Assembly (NCBI RefSeq): GCF_009389715.1
Contig: NC_052399.1
Location: 2,434,938-2,498,937 of the forward strand
Origin: Phoenix dactylifera
Taxonomy: Eukaryota > Streptophyta > Magnoliopsida > Arecales > Arecaceae
Direction: 5' to 3'
Length of the DNA: 64,000 nucleotides
Shown here: positions 44,599 to 56,002 of the stretch, one piece after another
How the letters are laid out: each line of letters opens with the position of its first letter
Position numbering within the stretch: position 1 is the first letter of the stretch
Translations under genes and position numbers: made by a program
Notes under the pieces: model-generated
Seen by the model: the letters and a program-made list of their open reading frames with translations, nothing else
The model's database searches: none
What the model was told of the DNA's origin: nothing

Positions 44599-45951
44599 TC
44601 AAACATAGGAGAGCAACTTGAAGTAAATAACAATATAGACTGAAAGAGATGCTACTGCACAGATGTGCTGCCAGAACAAGAGCGCCGAAGCTTCCTTGAC
44701 AGCGTAACCCCTCAAGCTAGCGATGGCGCCCAACAGTATAGCACTTGGTGTTGTGTACTGCAACAAAAGTACAAAGCGGTACATCTGATCTCCTTGAACC
44801 AAAAAATTCAATTTGCCCGCCAAAGCAACCACGCCAATCCCCACAAGTGGAAGCACCAACAGCCTTGCCACAGCGATCCCAATCATAGTTCTGGTACCAA
44901 GAGCTGAATCATTAGGACCTTCCGCAAGCATTCCTCCAAGAATCAGCATCACTGAGGGAACCACTGCTCCTGCCAAAATTTCCAAACTATCTGTGAAGAA
45001 AGAGAGTGGCGCATCAGTCCCAAATACAAAATCTCTAAATAAGGGAACCATCCCTACTATAAGCGCCAACAGAGAAGCAATGGTTGGAGGCTGCATAATG
45101 TGTTGGATTGGAGTCTCTTCGGCCACAGTTCTAATCCGTCGAACAACCTTGGGCTCTGCCAAACATCTAAGGGACTTCGGACTGCTAGGCCCCACACCAG
45201 CACCTCCTTCCTCAGTTAAATCAAGGTCCGGAAAAGTGTTCTGCGACGATCCTGAAATGCTCATAAACAATCTGGCAATAAATGGCGTCTTCGAATGTTC
45301 TGTCCCCTTGTCTACCATCCCAGGCCATTCAGCTTCATGAAGCAGGGGCCTGCTAATATTATTAATGTGCTCCTCTTCTATCTCGTTCCCCTCCGAGACT
45401 ATCTCATAGTATCGCATAGGCGGCTCCATCATGTGATAGACCAAGGTGTAGACAAGAATCACTGCAACCCACTGGGCAAAAGAGACATAGGCAATGCCCG
45501 TCCTATGGCAGTCCGGTCCGAACGGGTTGTCTGAGCTATGGCAGACGGATCCAACAATAGCAATTGGAAGGTTCCCAGTGTTGCCGAATCCAGTCATGAT
45601 CACAGTAAACCGGAAGAATTGGGGCGGCGGGCGGCATATGATTGCGACTATGTAACCAAGGGCACAGCCTATGGCCGTGCTGATAAGCACGTTGACAGGT
45701 ACAAACCACCAGAGCAGTACATCGTCGAGGGTGACCGACTCGCCGAGGTGGACGAAGATGAGGCAGGGAAGGAAGAGAGCAAAGACAAGCTTGCTGAGGA
45801 GCTTGAAGGTGGCTCTTGGCACAACTTGGGTTTTCGGGTGGGCGAGTATGAGGCCAATGACCGTGAGGCACAAAAGCTTCATCAGGGGCACCACGGCCGA
45901 CAGCAAGTCCTCGTGTCGGTTTTTAATTTGATCCATTGCGGCAAAAATCAT
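44599..45951 (-). CDS. PIN-LIKES (PILS) auxin efflux carrier family protein
   Basis: 450 residues, complete, coding part in one exon. PILS proteins sit in the ER membrane and lower nuclear auxin signalling by holding auxin in the ER. Helices are visible at about 17-37, 52-70, 82-105, 114-135 and 153-172, then a hydrophilic loop (180-290) rich in acidic and Ser residues, then helices at 291-309, 326-342, 355-378, 391-412 and 423-446. Family motifs: GFGNTGNLPIAIVGSVCH (121-138), CRPPPQFFRFTV (106-117) and QYTTPSAILLGAIASLRGYA (398-417). Two in-frame ATGs: the second (45936, GCCGCAATGG) has the better context, so the protein may begin at MDQIKNRHE. Closest to the PILS2/PILS6 group from memory, not settled. 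Confidence 0.95.
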   Translation of the reverse strand: MIFAAMDQIKNRHEDLLSAVVPLMKLLCLTVIGLILAHPKTQVVPRATFKLLSKLVFALFLPCLIFVHLGESVTLDDVLLWWFVPVNVLISTAIGCALGYIVAIICRPPPQFFRFTVIMTGFGNTGNLPIAIVGSVCHSSDNPFGPDCHRTGIAYVSFAQWVAVILVYTLVYHMMEPPMRYYEIVSEGNEIEEEHINNISRPLLHEAEWPGMVDKGTEHSKTPFIARLFMSISGSSQNTFPDLDLTEEGGAGVGPSSPKSLRCLAEPKVVRRIRTVAEETPIQHIMQPPTIASLLALIVGMVPLFRDFVFGTDAPLSFFTDSLEILAGAVVPSVMLILGGMLAEGPNDSALGTRTMIGIAVARLLVLPLVGIGVVALAGKLNFLVQGDQMYRFVLLLQYTTPSAILLGAIASLRGYAVKEASALLFWQHICAVASLSVYIVIYFKLLSYV

Positions 45952-46000
45952 TCTTCCTTTCTCGGATTTTAGACGATACTGAAGATTGAATTAAAACTTG

Positions 46001-46438
46001 CTGCAAAGATTTGAAGCTAAATCAGATAAATTTCTCAGCTTTTCATTAACTCACTAGAGCATCAAAAGGTGGGTTTCCCCCCTCGGATTCACTAAAGATT
46101 CTAATTGCAAACAAAGAACTTTTGATCCCAACAACAATAAAACTTCCGAAAAACCACGACTCAGAAGGTGACGACAAGATCTATGTAACAGGTTCTGGAG
46201 ATTTCACTAAAGATGGTAAAATAAACATGAGAGAAACAGGAAAAAGATTAGATCTTTCGTGTAGTAACAGCTTATTTAGACAAACGAGCAAGGAAAATTT
46301 AGCAGCAAAATCGCTAAAATACTAAGAGCTGAGGCAGGGATTTCGAATCAGAACCCTATCCAGAGATATACATACATCAAAGAGAGCAAGAAATTTCCAC
46401 GAAAAAGCTCACAAACAGCTCATAATTGGATCCAATAC
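46001..46438 (-). other. 5'UTR intron of the PILS gene
   Basis: Donor CCCAAG|GTATTGG (exon ends 46439) and acceptor CTTTGCAG|CAAG (exon resumes 46000) on the minus strand, 438 bp, AT-rich. The second exon runs ~50 bases to the ATG. The first, noncoding exon is probably 46439 to about 46570. Inferred from splice signals. Confidence 0.6.
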
Positions 46439-46569
46439 CTTGGGAAAGCTTACTCCACCATCCACAAGAGGAAGAAAGATTCAAAATTTTCTTGGCGAAC
46501 AGGTTGGTTTCGACGCAAATCGCCAACAAAGATCTCTGCCACGCCTATTAATGGTGCTCCCAGTCTCCC

Positions 46570-47290
46570 CGATGGGAACCCACGAGGCCAGAGCCTCCTT
46601 TTAACGTTTCACCCGCTCTACTCCCCATTTTTACGCACAAATCCGGATCCGAGCGCTGAGCGTATCCCAAATGGCGGTGACGATACCCGAACTCGGACCG
46701 AATTCTCGTACCATGATCACACCGTACGATGGCTGCGCCAATCGTTGATCGGATGGTCAAGTTTCGGGTTCAGGGAAGGCATCCTGAAAATGGACGGTTG
46801 GGATGTGGAGGCATGAGATGACGGGGATAGCGAAACCGGGAGGAGTCACTAGTCTTGGGAAAGAGGGTCAACCTTGTGGATCAGAGCGGCGGGGCCCACC
46901 GGCATTTCCCCGTGTGCGTTTGTGGATCAGGTCGGCCGGCTGTTTGAGGGAGGCGTACAGCTTCATAGTGAAATTTTGGCCGGATACAAAGCTTTCAGGT
47001 TCATTGTGGCATTTTATCAACTAATCTGTAATTGCATCCAATCAGACCGTGTGTTTTGGTGGTTTTCTATTTGGTTGGAAAACCGTGTTTGATCTGCGCT
47101 TCCCCACCACTCTTGTCTCTTCTTCTCCGGCTGCGGCCGCCGGGTATGACGATCTAAACCGGTTCCAATAACTTGGCCATAATATATACACATATTTATA
47201 ATTTCTCATGCTTCTCACACCCTCGTACATATAATTCATGAGTTTTACTCTTATCTGTTTTATTTGGTAACATCAGTGAGTTGACATATA
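46570..47290. other. Promoter side of the PILS gene and intergenic DNA
   Basis: GC-richer DNA (46580-46950). A weak TATA-like word, TTAAAAGG, stands on the minus strand at 46597-46604. No frame of note. Confidence 0.4.
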
Positions 47291-47759
47291 GGGCTTGTTT
47301 GGTTTGCGGAAAGCATTTTTCCTCTTAAAAATATGATTTCTGAAAAGAAGATTTCTACGAAGAGAATGCCTGAAAATGTACTTTTGATATGTTTGGTTAA
47401 ACATGAAAAAGTAACAGATTTTCAGAATATTTATATTTGGTTGACCCTCCACTTTTCTGTAAAAGTTATGTATAATTCCTATTATACCTTTAATAAAATT
47501 AAATCTTTAATGGCTCTTTAATGCTGAAGGATTTTTTTGGAAAAAAATAAAGATAAAGTGATTTCCGCCTCATGGAAAAATAACTTTCCCATGTTTCTCA
47601 TGGGAAAAACTTTTTCATAAAATGTGGAAATCATGCTTCCATAAGAATACAACTTTTCCATCTCTCTTCTTTGAAAACTCTAACCAAACAAGAAACATCT
47701 CATTACTTTTCCATTGACCACACTTTTTTTCTTTCTTTTCTCGCGAACCAAACAAGAGG
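47291..47759. mobile_element. MITE family 1, copy 2 (469 bp)
   Basis: Ends GGGCTTGTTTGGTTTGCGG and (inverted) CCTCTTGTTTGGTTCGCG, flanked by the 3-bp direct repeat ATA (47288-47290 and 47760-47762). The sequence is the reverse orientation of the 36753-37213 copy. A 3-bp duplication and these ends suggest a Tourist/Harbinger-type MITE. Confidence 0.85.
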
Positions 47760-47762
47760 ATA

Positions 47763-48369
47763 AGGAATGGAGTTGGCTCAAAAAATGTGAATGCTTTATT
47801 TGATAATGATGATGTGTTTCTTGGACACATAAAATCCCCCTCCTATCATATGTAGGTGCTCAAATTGACCAAGGACAGCTTAATCTTTCAATGTACCATC
47901 AACAATCAACAACAAAGTTAATGAGCCGTGGAGGAGATTACAAGCAAAAAGGTCAAAATCCTATGACGAACAGCACAACTAAGAAGTATCTCGGTTCATC
48001 TTAAGCCTTTTCTTTTTCACTGTAAGCAGGAAAAGGAATCCTTCATGTGACCTGGTCACGGTTCGTGGCGGCGGCCACCCAATAATTGAGAAGGATGGGC
48101 CCATGCGGAGGGGGACGGGGCTCGGATGGCCGCTCCTGCTGCTGTTTTGTCCTCATCCTATGTCCCACGTATTCAATGAACAAAGAGAGTGGGTGGCGGC
48201 CCACGCGGCCCACCACTCAGAATACACCTTCTGGTGAGGAGAGGGAGAGCTACCACTAGCACTCCGTGAGTTGTTGTATTTTGACTTTCTTGGATGTATT
48301 CGTACACGTATTGTATGAAATACCCGTTTCAAGCAAAAAGAAAAAGAAAAAGAGTGGGATTTATATCGC
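47763..48369. other. Intergenic, no gene seen
   Basis: Short frames only; 48060-48240 is GC-richer. Confidence 0.45.
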
Positions 48370-48685
48370 TCTCCCTTTCTTCTTCTCTAAACCAGTGAAC
48401 TTCGTGCTCTCATTAGGATGCGCTTGATCCATGATATCTATCAACTTTTAGATGAGTGCGCATTCCATCAGATTACTCATGCTTACAGTGAGGCAAATAA
48501 TATGACAGACTGGGTAGCATCTTTTGCGGCTCAGCATTCCAAAGACTTCATTTGGGACGACCTCTCCTCGGTTCTATCTCTGTTGTATTTTCTTATCCTT
48601 CTGGATTTTATGGGCAACACCCACATCCATTGCGTGTGAGTCGCCGGTATACAAAAAAAGGAAAAGAAAAAAAGAGAGTGAACTT
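48370..48685 (+). pseudogene. LINE 3' fragment with RNase H end (copy C)
   Basis: Reads THAYSEANNMTDWVASFAAQH followed by FIWDDLSSVLSLLYF, matching the last block of the LINE RNase H domain (compare copy A, REANYVADWVASFAAHH). Then GTGTGAGTCGCCGGTATACA, shared with copy A, and an A-rich tail (48653-48680). Only the final ~60 codons are kept. Confidence 0.75.
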
Positions 48686-48699
48686 TTAGGTCTCATGGC

Positions 48700-49532
48700 T
48701 TCAGTGCGACTAGGTCATTCCATGCTTCTCTATCATTTGATATATAGATCTTTCATGAAAGTCTCCTTTATGTCATGATGGCTTACATTGCTATTAGGAT
48801 AAAACTTCATTAATGCCATATTATAGTTTCAATTATTTTTAGTATCATAAATCATGCAATTTTACATGATCCCTCTAATTGTCCATGTGTATTAGGTCTT
48901 CCTTTTGATTAAGCCGTGTTCGTGAATACTATATTGCCCTCATTGTGAAACCCTGCCTGTGGAACGAGATCAGATCATCATGCGGCAACCAGCCAATGCA
49001 GTAAGGACTACAAAGGGTCTAAATTTGCTAATAACATTTCAATTAATATGCACCCAGGTAGGTAAAGCTTGTGAATCTCCTAATGCCTACGTCTAAAGGA
49101 ATGACATATTAGATAATGTGCTTGTATGGACTCTAAAAAAGATAATTACATTGCTTCAATTCAAATTCTAATATTTATGGGACATATTTTGGATTTCTTC
49201 ATTTCTTTCTTTGATGAAGAAAAGCATGTCACTAGAATAATGATTCCATATCCAGCTATGTAGCTAAACTGTATCCCAATATACCACATCATGAGCATTA
49301 CACACCGTAAAAAGTTCTTCAAATCCTCAAATCCGCCTTGCTAGAATTTCGTCCATTACCTTCCCTCAAGGAGCCAGGCATAACTGCAATTTAATATACT
49401 ACAATTGATCAAGTCAAGCTCCAATTTTCAATGTGAGATAACTTATTATGCAAAAAAAAATTTAAAATTCATTAGTAAAAGATTTATGATTGCAAATTTA
49501 TTTTTTCTTCTTCTCCTTCTTCAATGTCCTTT
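48700..49532. other. Intergenic, AT-rich, no gene seen
   Basis: Nothing recognised before the CACTA end at 49533. Confidence 0.5.
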
Positions 49533-50116
49533 CACTACCAGAAAACACGCGTATAGTGACGGAGATTCCCGTCACTATATCGTATTTCCGGTTACTAATA
49601 CGGCATTTGTGACCGGCGCTCCCGTCACTGAATTGGTTACAAAAACACGCGTCACTAAATTCTCAGTGACGGCGGCGATTCCCGTCACTAACCGCCGTGA
49701 CAGAACCGCCGTCACTGAGCCGTTACAAATTCAAGAATTAAATATTTAAGAAATTACGTATTTTCCGTCACTATCTAGTTGCGGAGTTAGTGACGAAGGT
49801 AACTTGGTCACTGATTTTGTCACAGAATGCGGTTACAAGTTTGGTCACTGATCTGTCACAATCTTCAGTGACAGATTTAGTCGTCACAGACATGGTCACA
49901 CATTTTGTCACTACATTTGTCATTAATCCTGTCACTGACCTAGTGATAAGTTTACCGTCACTAATTGGTTACAAACGCGCTGAGCAAAATCAATTTTTAT
50001 TAACCAAAATTCTGTCACTAAGTTTATGACTGCTCGTCACAATACTTGGTAAACAATTTAGTAACCAAAATTTGGTCACCGATCACAATCTAATAATTTG
50101 GTACATTGATTGGCTC

Positions 50117-50137
50117 ATAATAATAATAATAATAATA
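50117..50137. repeat. (ATA)n microsatellite
   Basis: Seven AAT/ATA units inside the CACTA remnant. Confidence 0.85.
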
Positions 50138-50313
50138 TCATTAATAGCAAAGGCATTCAACATTACGCAAAAAGTTATTTAAAATGTCATTCAAAATTGG
50201 CATCAACATGTCCTGAATCCATCAAAATCAAAGTCTAAAAATATGTCATAGAGATCAACAGAGATTTCATTCCTCCTAGAAATGCAAAGACTTATCATCT
50301 AAGGCAAAAACAA

Positions 50314-50634
50314 TCATAATGAAGCATGATCAGCAGAACCAGAATCATCATTACTCCCCTGATTTGCATGCCTTGGTCCAAAGCCAATCTCTTCTCTCAT
50401 CTTTTGAAGAACCTCCTCTTGCCATTTTTTCTTTTCCTGCTCAAGAATACGTAGAAAGTCTTCATGAGTGTACAGCTCTGGAGCTTGACTTGTAGAGGTG
50501 GAAGAGGATGATGATTGCCCAATAATTCCAGTGAGATCCTCTAGGGGACTAAAGCCAGAGACATGGCCATGAGTTGGGACACCAGTTGCCTCAAACCACA
50601 AGCATTGAGGCTTTAATTTACTAGTAACGGACAC
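50314..50634 (-). pseudogene. 3' end of a plant En/Spm (Ptta-type) transposon protein
   Basis: 106 residues: GHVSGFSPLEDLTGIIGQ, a Ser/Thr run, then the charged coiled-coil-like LRILEQEKKKWQEEVLQKMR, then Asn/Asp-rich to the stop. This resembles the C-terminal end of Ptta/En/Spm transposon proteins that are encoded next to a CACTA end. Transcribed towards the terminus at 49533. The N-terminal part is missing. Confidence 0.55.
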
Positions 50635-50660
50635 AAGACACGCATATTAAAAAACAAAAA

Positions 50661-52395
50661 AAGGGTTCAACTAATTGGGATATAAGATAAATTAAATAAA
50701 ATATATGGATTGAATAAATAATATTAGTATTTTATGTATTTGTTAAATTTTGGAAAGAATCTAACTAGTTGGGCGTGTGGATCAGAGATGCATAGAGATT
50801 TTTTTTTTTGAAAAAATAGAATATAAAGTAAAATTAGAGATGGAGATAAAAAACAAAAAGGCAGGTGTCGAAGTAAGGGATATTCTAGTTGCAAAATTTT
50901 ATAGATGGAATTCAAAATAGTAATATTTCTCTCTCATTCGATAATATAGTACAAATTTAAAGGATAATATCATATACTTTTATGCATTGCACACATGTAG
51001 AATATATTACTTCATAATTTATAGCCCGTTGCTTGTGTTTTGATTTATGCTACAGATAATATCATGTCACGTTAACGTGGCTTGTCCAAAAAACTTAGTG
51101 TAAAGAGTTTAGCCGGCCGGGTCTAGGAAAAAAAAGAAAAGAAAAAGAGAGAGAGAGAGTTTAGCCGAAGGGGCCGAACAGTAGCATCGGCCATCATATC
51201 CAAGAACAAACGAGTCTCAAGGCTTGAACAATCATAACACGCTTGGGTTACATAGTAAGTTCAACTATTATTTCTCAAATGAAGAGATCCAGATTCCCAA
51301 CTCTCAGCCCCTAACCCTCCTGGCTCCTAATTAAGAGCTTTTATTATTTCTTACAAGTTCTTTTGCGACCTGATCCGTTACACACCACTAAAGAAAAAAG
51401 GACTTAGCTATATCTACATGTTTTCTGCTTGGATCCGCACAATTGTGTCAATATGCAGTTAATGCAATAAGTAATATGATAGGCTCCACTTAGTTCATAT
51501 ATAAAGCAAATACTGTGATATTTATGCAGACTCTTGTATTATCATTCAATTCGTTCTAAAAAATTCTAACATTTCTTCTTGGATGAGGACCCAATTATAT
51601 AAGTGAATGAGATGATTAGTGATTACTTACATGTTGCACTCATGATGGATCCAACTTTCTGCAATCCTTTAATAAAAGAACCTAAAATTTTATAGACCAT
51701 ATATTTTCTCAACAAGCTCTCTATAAAGTTCACGACAAATATTTTTCTTGCGGTGACCATTCTAGATATCTACATATATGCCTCAAAACAAAGTTTCTAT
51801 GTATGTACCCATGAGATACATGTTGCTGCTGACTAGTCTCAGGCACCGTGCCGAAAGGTGTGATGACATTGGAGAGTTTGATGGTCGGCTGCTTTGGTTG
51901 GGTTTGAGAAAGGAGAGCGATGCTCGATCGCCGCGGGTGAGATCTTTATCAGATGGTAATGCTATGACCTGAAACAATACAGAGTAAACAAGTCCACCGA
52001 CCAAAATGTATCGGTGAAAAATTTTCTGATACCTAAGTTAATGTAGTTATTAAGAAATAGAAGGTAGTCTCTTAAATTGTAAGAGTATTTTTTTTTGGTC
52101 AGTTCGGCTATGAGCCATTGTTTTGTACTTCCCTTCTTCCCTCTTACGAATGGAATAAAAGTGTACTCATTTTTTGGGGAAGCATTTGTGCACCACTTGA
52201 TGGCAGCATGAAATATGGTCCAGGCGTTTGAAGCATAAAAAAATATTGCAAAATAGATTATCAGTACCTCTCATGGAGATAAGTAGGAAGACAAGGAAAA
52301 ACAAAAGCAAATAAAGCAGCAGAATAAATAATTGAATGGTTGTATTAAATATTAACAAGATTAAAAACATTATCAAGAGAAAGTAATATAGGAGG
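50661..52395. other. Intergenic, AT-rich, no gene seen
   Basis: 51116-51180 has a purine-rich tract. 52085-52175 resembles a LINE tail (GGTCAGTTCGGCTATGAGCC, then AATGGAATAAAAG). Confidence 0.4.
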
Positions 52396-52800
52396 CGACT
52401 TAGTCTGCAGTTCTGTTCGCCTTCTGACGCACATGTGTTGCCTGAAAAGAAGCCAAACTCTTGATCAGTTTGCGAGTCTCACGAATCAGTGGATGACCGT
52501 CCCGTATCGATCAACTCTCCATATGCAATCGATCACCATAGAGGAGTCCCCCTCGAGGTATATCATGTATGCATCAAGTACCTTCCTCGCATAAGATATG
52601 CCTTCCTATGCTGTTCGAAGCTCTGCCTCAATGACTATCAAGCTGAGGGTACGCCAACCTTCTGCCACAATCAGTTTGTTATGGTAGTCTCTGATCACAG
52701 ATCTCACTCCTTCATATGCTCCATCCGCCGATATGCCACCATCGAAGTTAATTTTAAGATGATCAAGAAGTGGGGGCATCCAAGAAAAAAGTCCATAGGG
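52396..52800 (-). pseudogene. LINE RNase H-domain fragment (copy D)
   Basis: The minus strand reads LKINFDGGISADGAYEGV, VIRDYHNKLIVAEGW, VIEAELRTA, a stop, then YLEGDSSMVIDCIW, a stop, and a degraded end including THVRQKANRTAD. These are the ordered RNase H-like motifs (NFDG, AE, EGDS, NxxAD) with two or more stops. The plus-strand frame at 52489-52884 is only its shadow. Confidence 0.75.
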
Positions 52801-54239
52801 CCCGTAGCTTACGTCTTATTCGACCTCTTAATCATAAGCATCTATGCCAGATCTTTTTCTTATGGCGTCCGCATAACCGGCTGATTTTATGCGGCTTGCG
52901 TCCTACACGTGTTAAGAGCACGCTGAAATCTTTTCTATACAAAGTCGGCATGATAGGAAAGATTTTCTCTTTTCTTTTTTGGAATTTAGTTCCTGATAAT
53001 ATTTGATTGATTCTCTTGTTTTAAGTACAATAATTAATAACGATCATTTCCATAAAATAACTTTTTTTGTTAGGCGTGCTACTGCAGGATAATTTTTGCA
53101 GATCACCTGTTTTCTGCGACGAGGATTGACAAATTTTTAGGTTAGCACTTGCAGAAAAGTGTGAATGCTCGATTTTTGTTTATATGGCTTCTTGTTATCT
53201 AGTATTCATATAATATCTTTAATCAGCTTTGCTTGGTTTTGACAAGATATATTTGACATAGTAAATTATTTCTTTCTTGTAATTTTTAAAGTTTTTATGA
53301 TTGATCTTTGTCGTATCAGCTATATAGCATCCTCGCCCATCTATTTTCAAAGCGATACTCTGTGTTTGACCAAAATACTTGTATACATGCTCTTCTTTTT
53401 ACACTGGATTAAAACATAAAAATTGCATTTACTTCCTTGAAACTTCTAATTATCATTTTCATTCTGCTTGATGCGTTGAGAGTTGTTTGATTATACATGC
53501 GATTAATTACTGCCAGAAATCTAAGAATCGTGTCTTATATTGTTGGTCCCTTGTCATCCATTTGAGGGTTTCCCCGTTATAGTTTACTAGATGATTTAAA
53601 TTTTCTAGAATTTTTTTTTTTTTTTTTTTTTTTGCAGAGGAGAGGAGCTATTAGCCTACCTACTGTTTCTGATAAGCCATGTCACCCTAGTTTTCTAGCA
53701 TTATCCTATGTTACTTTGCTACTTAGAAAAAATAATTAGTCTATTAATAAATCTTCTGTTATATCTTCAGTTCATATCATGATGCAACTATATATAAAAA
53801 GAATATCCATATAGCACTTGATCCGTTTTATAAACCAAAGTTCTTACAAACTTCTGCATTACTATATATTCAGATCAGATGTTCTTTTGGTGCTCAACAA
53901 TTGGATATAAAAAAAAAAAAAGACAAGGGAGATTTGCTTTCAACTGGTATCCTAATTAACAACTTTCTTTGCAATATTCTAAGGGAGATTTGCTTCTCAA
54001 CTTGTTAAGTTGGTCTAAGATGTTTGTGCTCCTGGTATCCGAATCAGCAACTTCCTTTGCCCCAGTTACCATCTTGTGCTCCCAATCTTCTTCTTCTTCT
54101 TCTTCTTCTTTCTTTTTTCTTTATTTTTTTGAAAACGACAATTTATATAGCTCTAACGTGAGTACATCTTGCCAAATCAGAAGAAAGCAAAAAATACAAT
54201 GGGGGCGGGAGCTCTACTGAAGATTTCCAGCAGAGCTCC
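52801..54239. other. Intergenic, AT-rich
   Basis: Carries a T-run at 53611-53633 and (TTC)n at 54087-54110. No gene seen. Confidence 0.5.
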
Positions 54240-54560
54240 TCGGAATGCCGTGTAACATAGGAAACGACTCAGTCTGCTGCCATGTTCGCCTCCCGAAATA
54301 CATGTACTGCCTGAAACTCGTCTATCTCCATAGCCAATATGTGAGTCTCACGAATAAGAGCATGACCATCTCCATACATGTCCGCACGCTAGATCCAATC
54401 GATAACTATAGATGAATCCCCCTCAAGGTATACCCGTCCGGCATCGAGCATCCGCCTTATATAGAATATATTCTTCCAAGCTGCTTGCAGCTCTGCCCTA
54501 ACTACAATGAGTCTTGGCATGCTCCCAATCTTTGCAGACGTAGTTGTGGCCATCCATTCT
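54240..54560 (-). pseudogene. LINE RNase H-domain fragment (copy E)
   Basis: The minus strand reads RRMLDAGRVYLEGDSSIVID, WI, a stop, then HVFREANMAAD, a stop, VVS. Close relative of copy D (54240-54560 and 52396-52560 align well by eye). Degenerate. Confidence 0.75.
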
Positions 54561-55510
54561 CATAGTCCAAGCCTAACGGTGGAACTCTTTAGGCTAGCCC
54601 GGCTCGGTCCACTGGCGCCCCCCGTTCCTATCAACATAACCTTCTAAAGTTTCCGTGTCTATCATGCTTGGCCTTCCTCTGTATCAAGCGTGTAAAACTT
54701 AAAAGAGTTCTTTAAGGTGAAAAAGATCAAGTAACTCGTCATTATATCTCCAATACGTACGGTGCAGGGATACAATATCATGGAAAGTGATGGAGAGCAA
54801 AATGGATTGTTTAGCCCACAATAAAAGGGCCACCCAATTTCGGCCCAACAGACATCTACATCGATCGGACGTGTCCTCGGTCTGGCCTAGAATCAGCTCG
54901 ATCTTGGACTCCGCCGAAAGCTCCTCCGACCTCGGATATTCGCCGATCTGCCTCGGGCAAGCTCGGAGCATCTTTCTTATTCGTCGATACGTCCCAATCA
55001 AGTTCGAGGCGCTTTCTCCAATTATACATTCCGATCTCCAAACTCAGGCCTGATTTGAACCACAACAGAAAGAAAACAGGATGTCAAGCTCTAAGGCAAG
55101 CAAGCAACAAATGAAGTGGGGCATCTGGCCCACGAAGCACTTTCATTACTCTCTGCATGGCTCACGTGCTTACACATGCATGGTGGCAGGCTATGCGTCG
55201 TAGTCTTATGGTACCCAGGATTCATGGCACCTTTTCCTCCCCCTTCTCCTCAAGGCGCTCTTTACGTAAAGATACTGGAAAAGCTACATCAAAAGATGGG
55301 GCTCATCTCCAAGACAAGAATAGCCACCTTCCTTTTTCTTTTTAAAACAGAAGTTCCATGGAAGCAACTTGGCGTCGCAGCCATCTCCCTGTTTTCCATG
55401 CCTACTTTTTCTGTTCACCTTCTGTACGTCCTCCTTATTGTTTGGTTTGTTGCCCTCACACCAAGAAATCACATCTAAAATACCCATCTAAATAGCTTTT
55501 AACCGGGTGT
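54561..55510. other. Unassigned, GC-richer stretch
   Basis: 54840-55010 is GC-rich with frames on both strands (for example minus 54699-55001) that carry no motif I can name. It may be an old LTR or gag-like relic. Confidence 0.35.
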
Positions 55511-56002
55511 GTGTTGGAGGGTGGAAGGATGGGAGGAGCAGACTTAGTTGTTAAGGGACTTGATTCTAGATTGGTTATAGGAGGCAGGTGCCGGTTATAC
55601 ACCTGTTCTATTTCTAGGGCAGAGATGAGGACTGCTTGGGCTGAACTTAGACACGTGCGGAGCTTTCTGAGGGATGATATCATCATATTGGAAGGCGATT
55701 CAGCGACAGTGATCAACTGGATCCAGAGGCAAGCAAGAGTTGTGGAGTCAAATCCTCTGATTCAGGATATTTGGCGTCACGTGGGTGGTTGTTCTGCCTT
55801 TGTGACGAGACATGTTTATAGGATGGCTAATAGCGCGCCGGATTGGATGACTTCTCTTGTGGCAAATCATTTGGAAGGACTTTGGTGGCTCATGTACCCA
55901 GCATGTTTAGAAATTTTTTATTTTTTAACTTTCGGGGTAGTATTCATACCATATCTAAGTAATTTGCTGTCTCGGCAAAAAAAAAAAAAAACTTTTAACT
56001 AA
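55511..56002 (+). pseudogene. LINE 3' fragment with RNase H domain (copy F), frame open
   Basis: 163 codons without a stop: RLVIGGRCRLYTCSISRAEM (motif AE), AWAELRHVRSFLRDDIIILEGDSATVINWI (motif EGDS), HVYRMANSAPDWMTSLVANH (NxxxDW block). It is the best-preserved of the six RNase H fragments. The first motif (NFDG) is missing, so it begins inside the domain. Ends in an A-run at 55979-55992, the usual LINE tail. No ATG-started protein is expected from it. Confidence 0.8.

Larger units (their letters stand above)
49533..50660. mobile_element. CACTA (En/Spm) remnant, one end only
   Basis: Terminus CACTACCAGAAAACACGCG at 49533, followed to ~50090 by dozens of GTCACT/AGTGAC subterminal words in both orientations. 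The opposite terminus (expected ...CTGGTAGTG) is not found, so the element is truncated beyond about 50660. Confidence 0.75.

Noticed and set aside
44665..45972. Plus-strand frames up to 175 codons over the PILS gene
   Set aside because: Antisense shadows of the 450-codon PILS reading frame, which has clear family motifs.
52489..52884. 131-codon plus-strand frame
   Set aside because: It is the antisense of LINE RNase H copy D.
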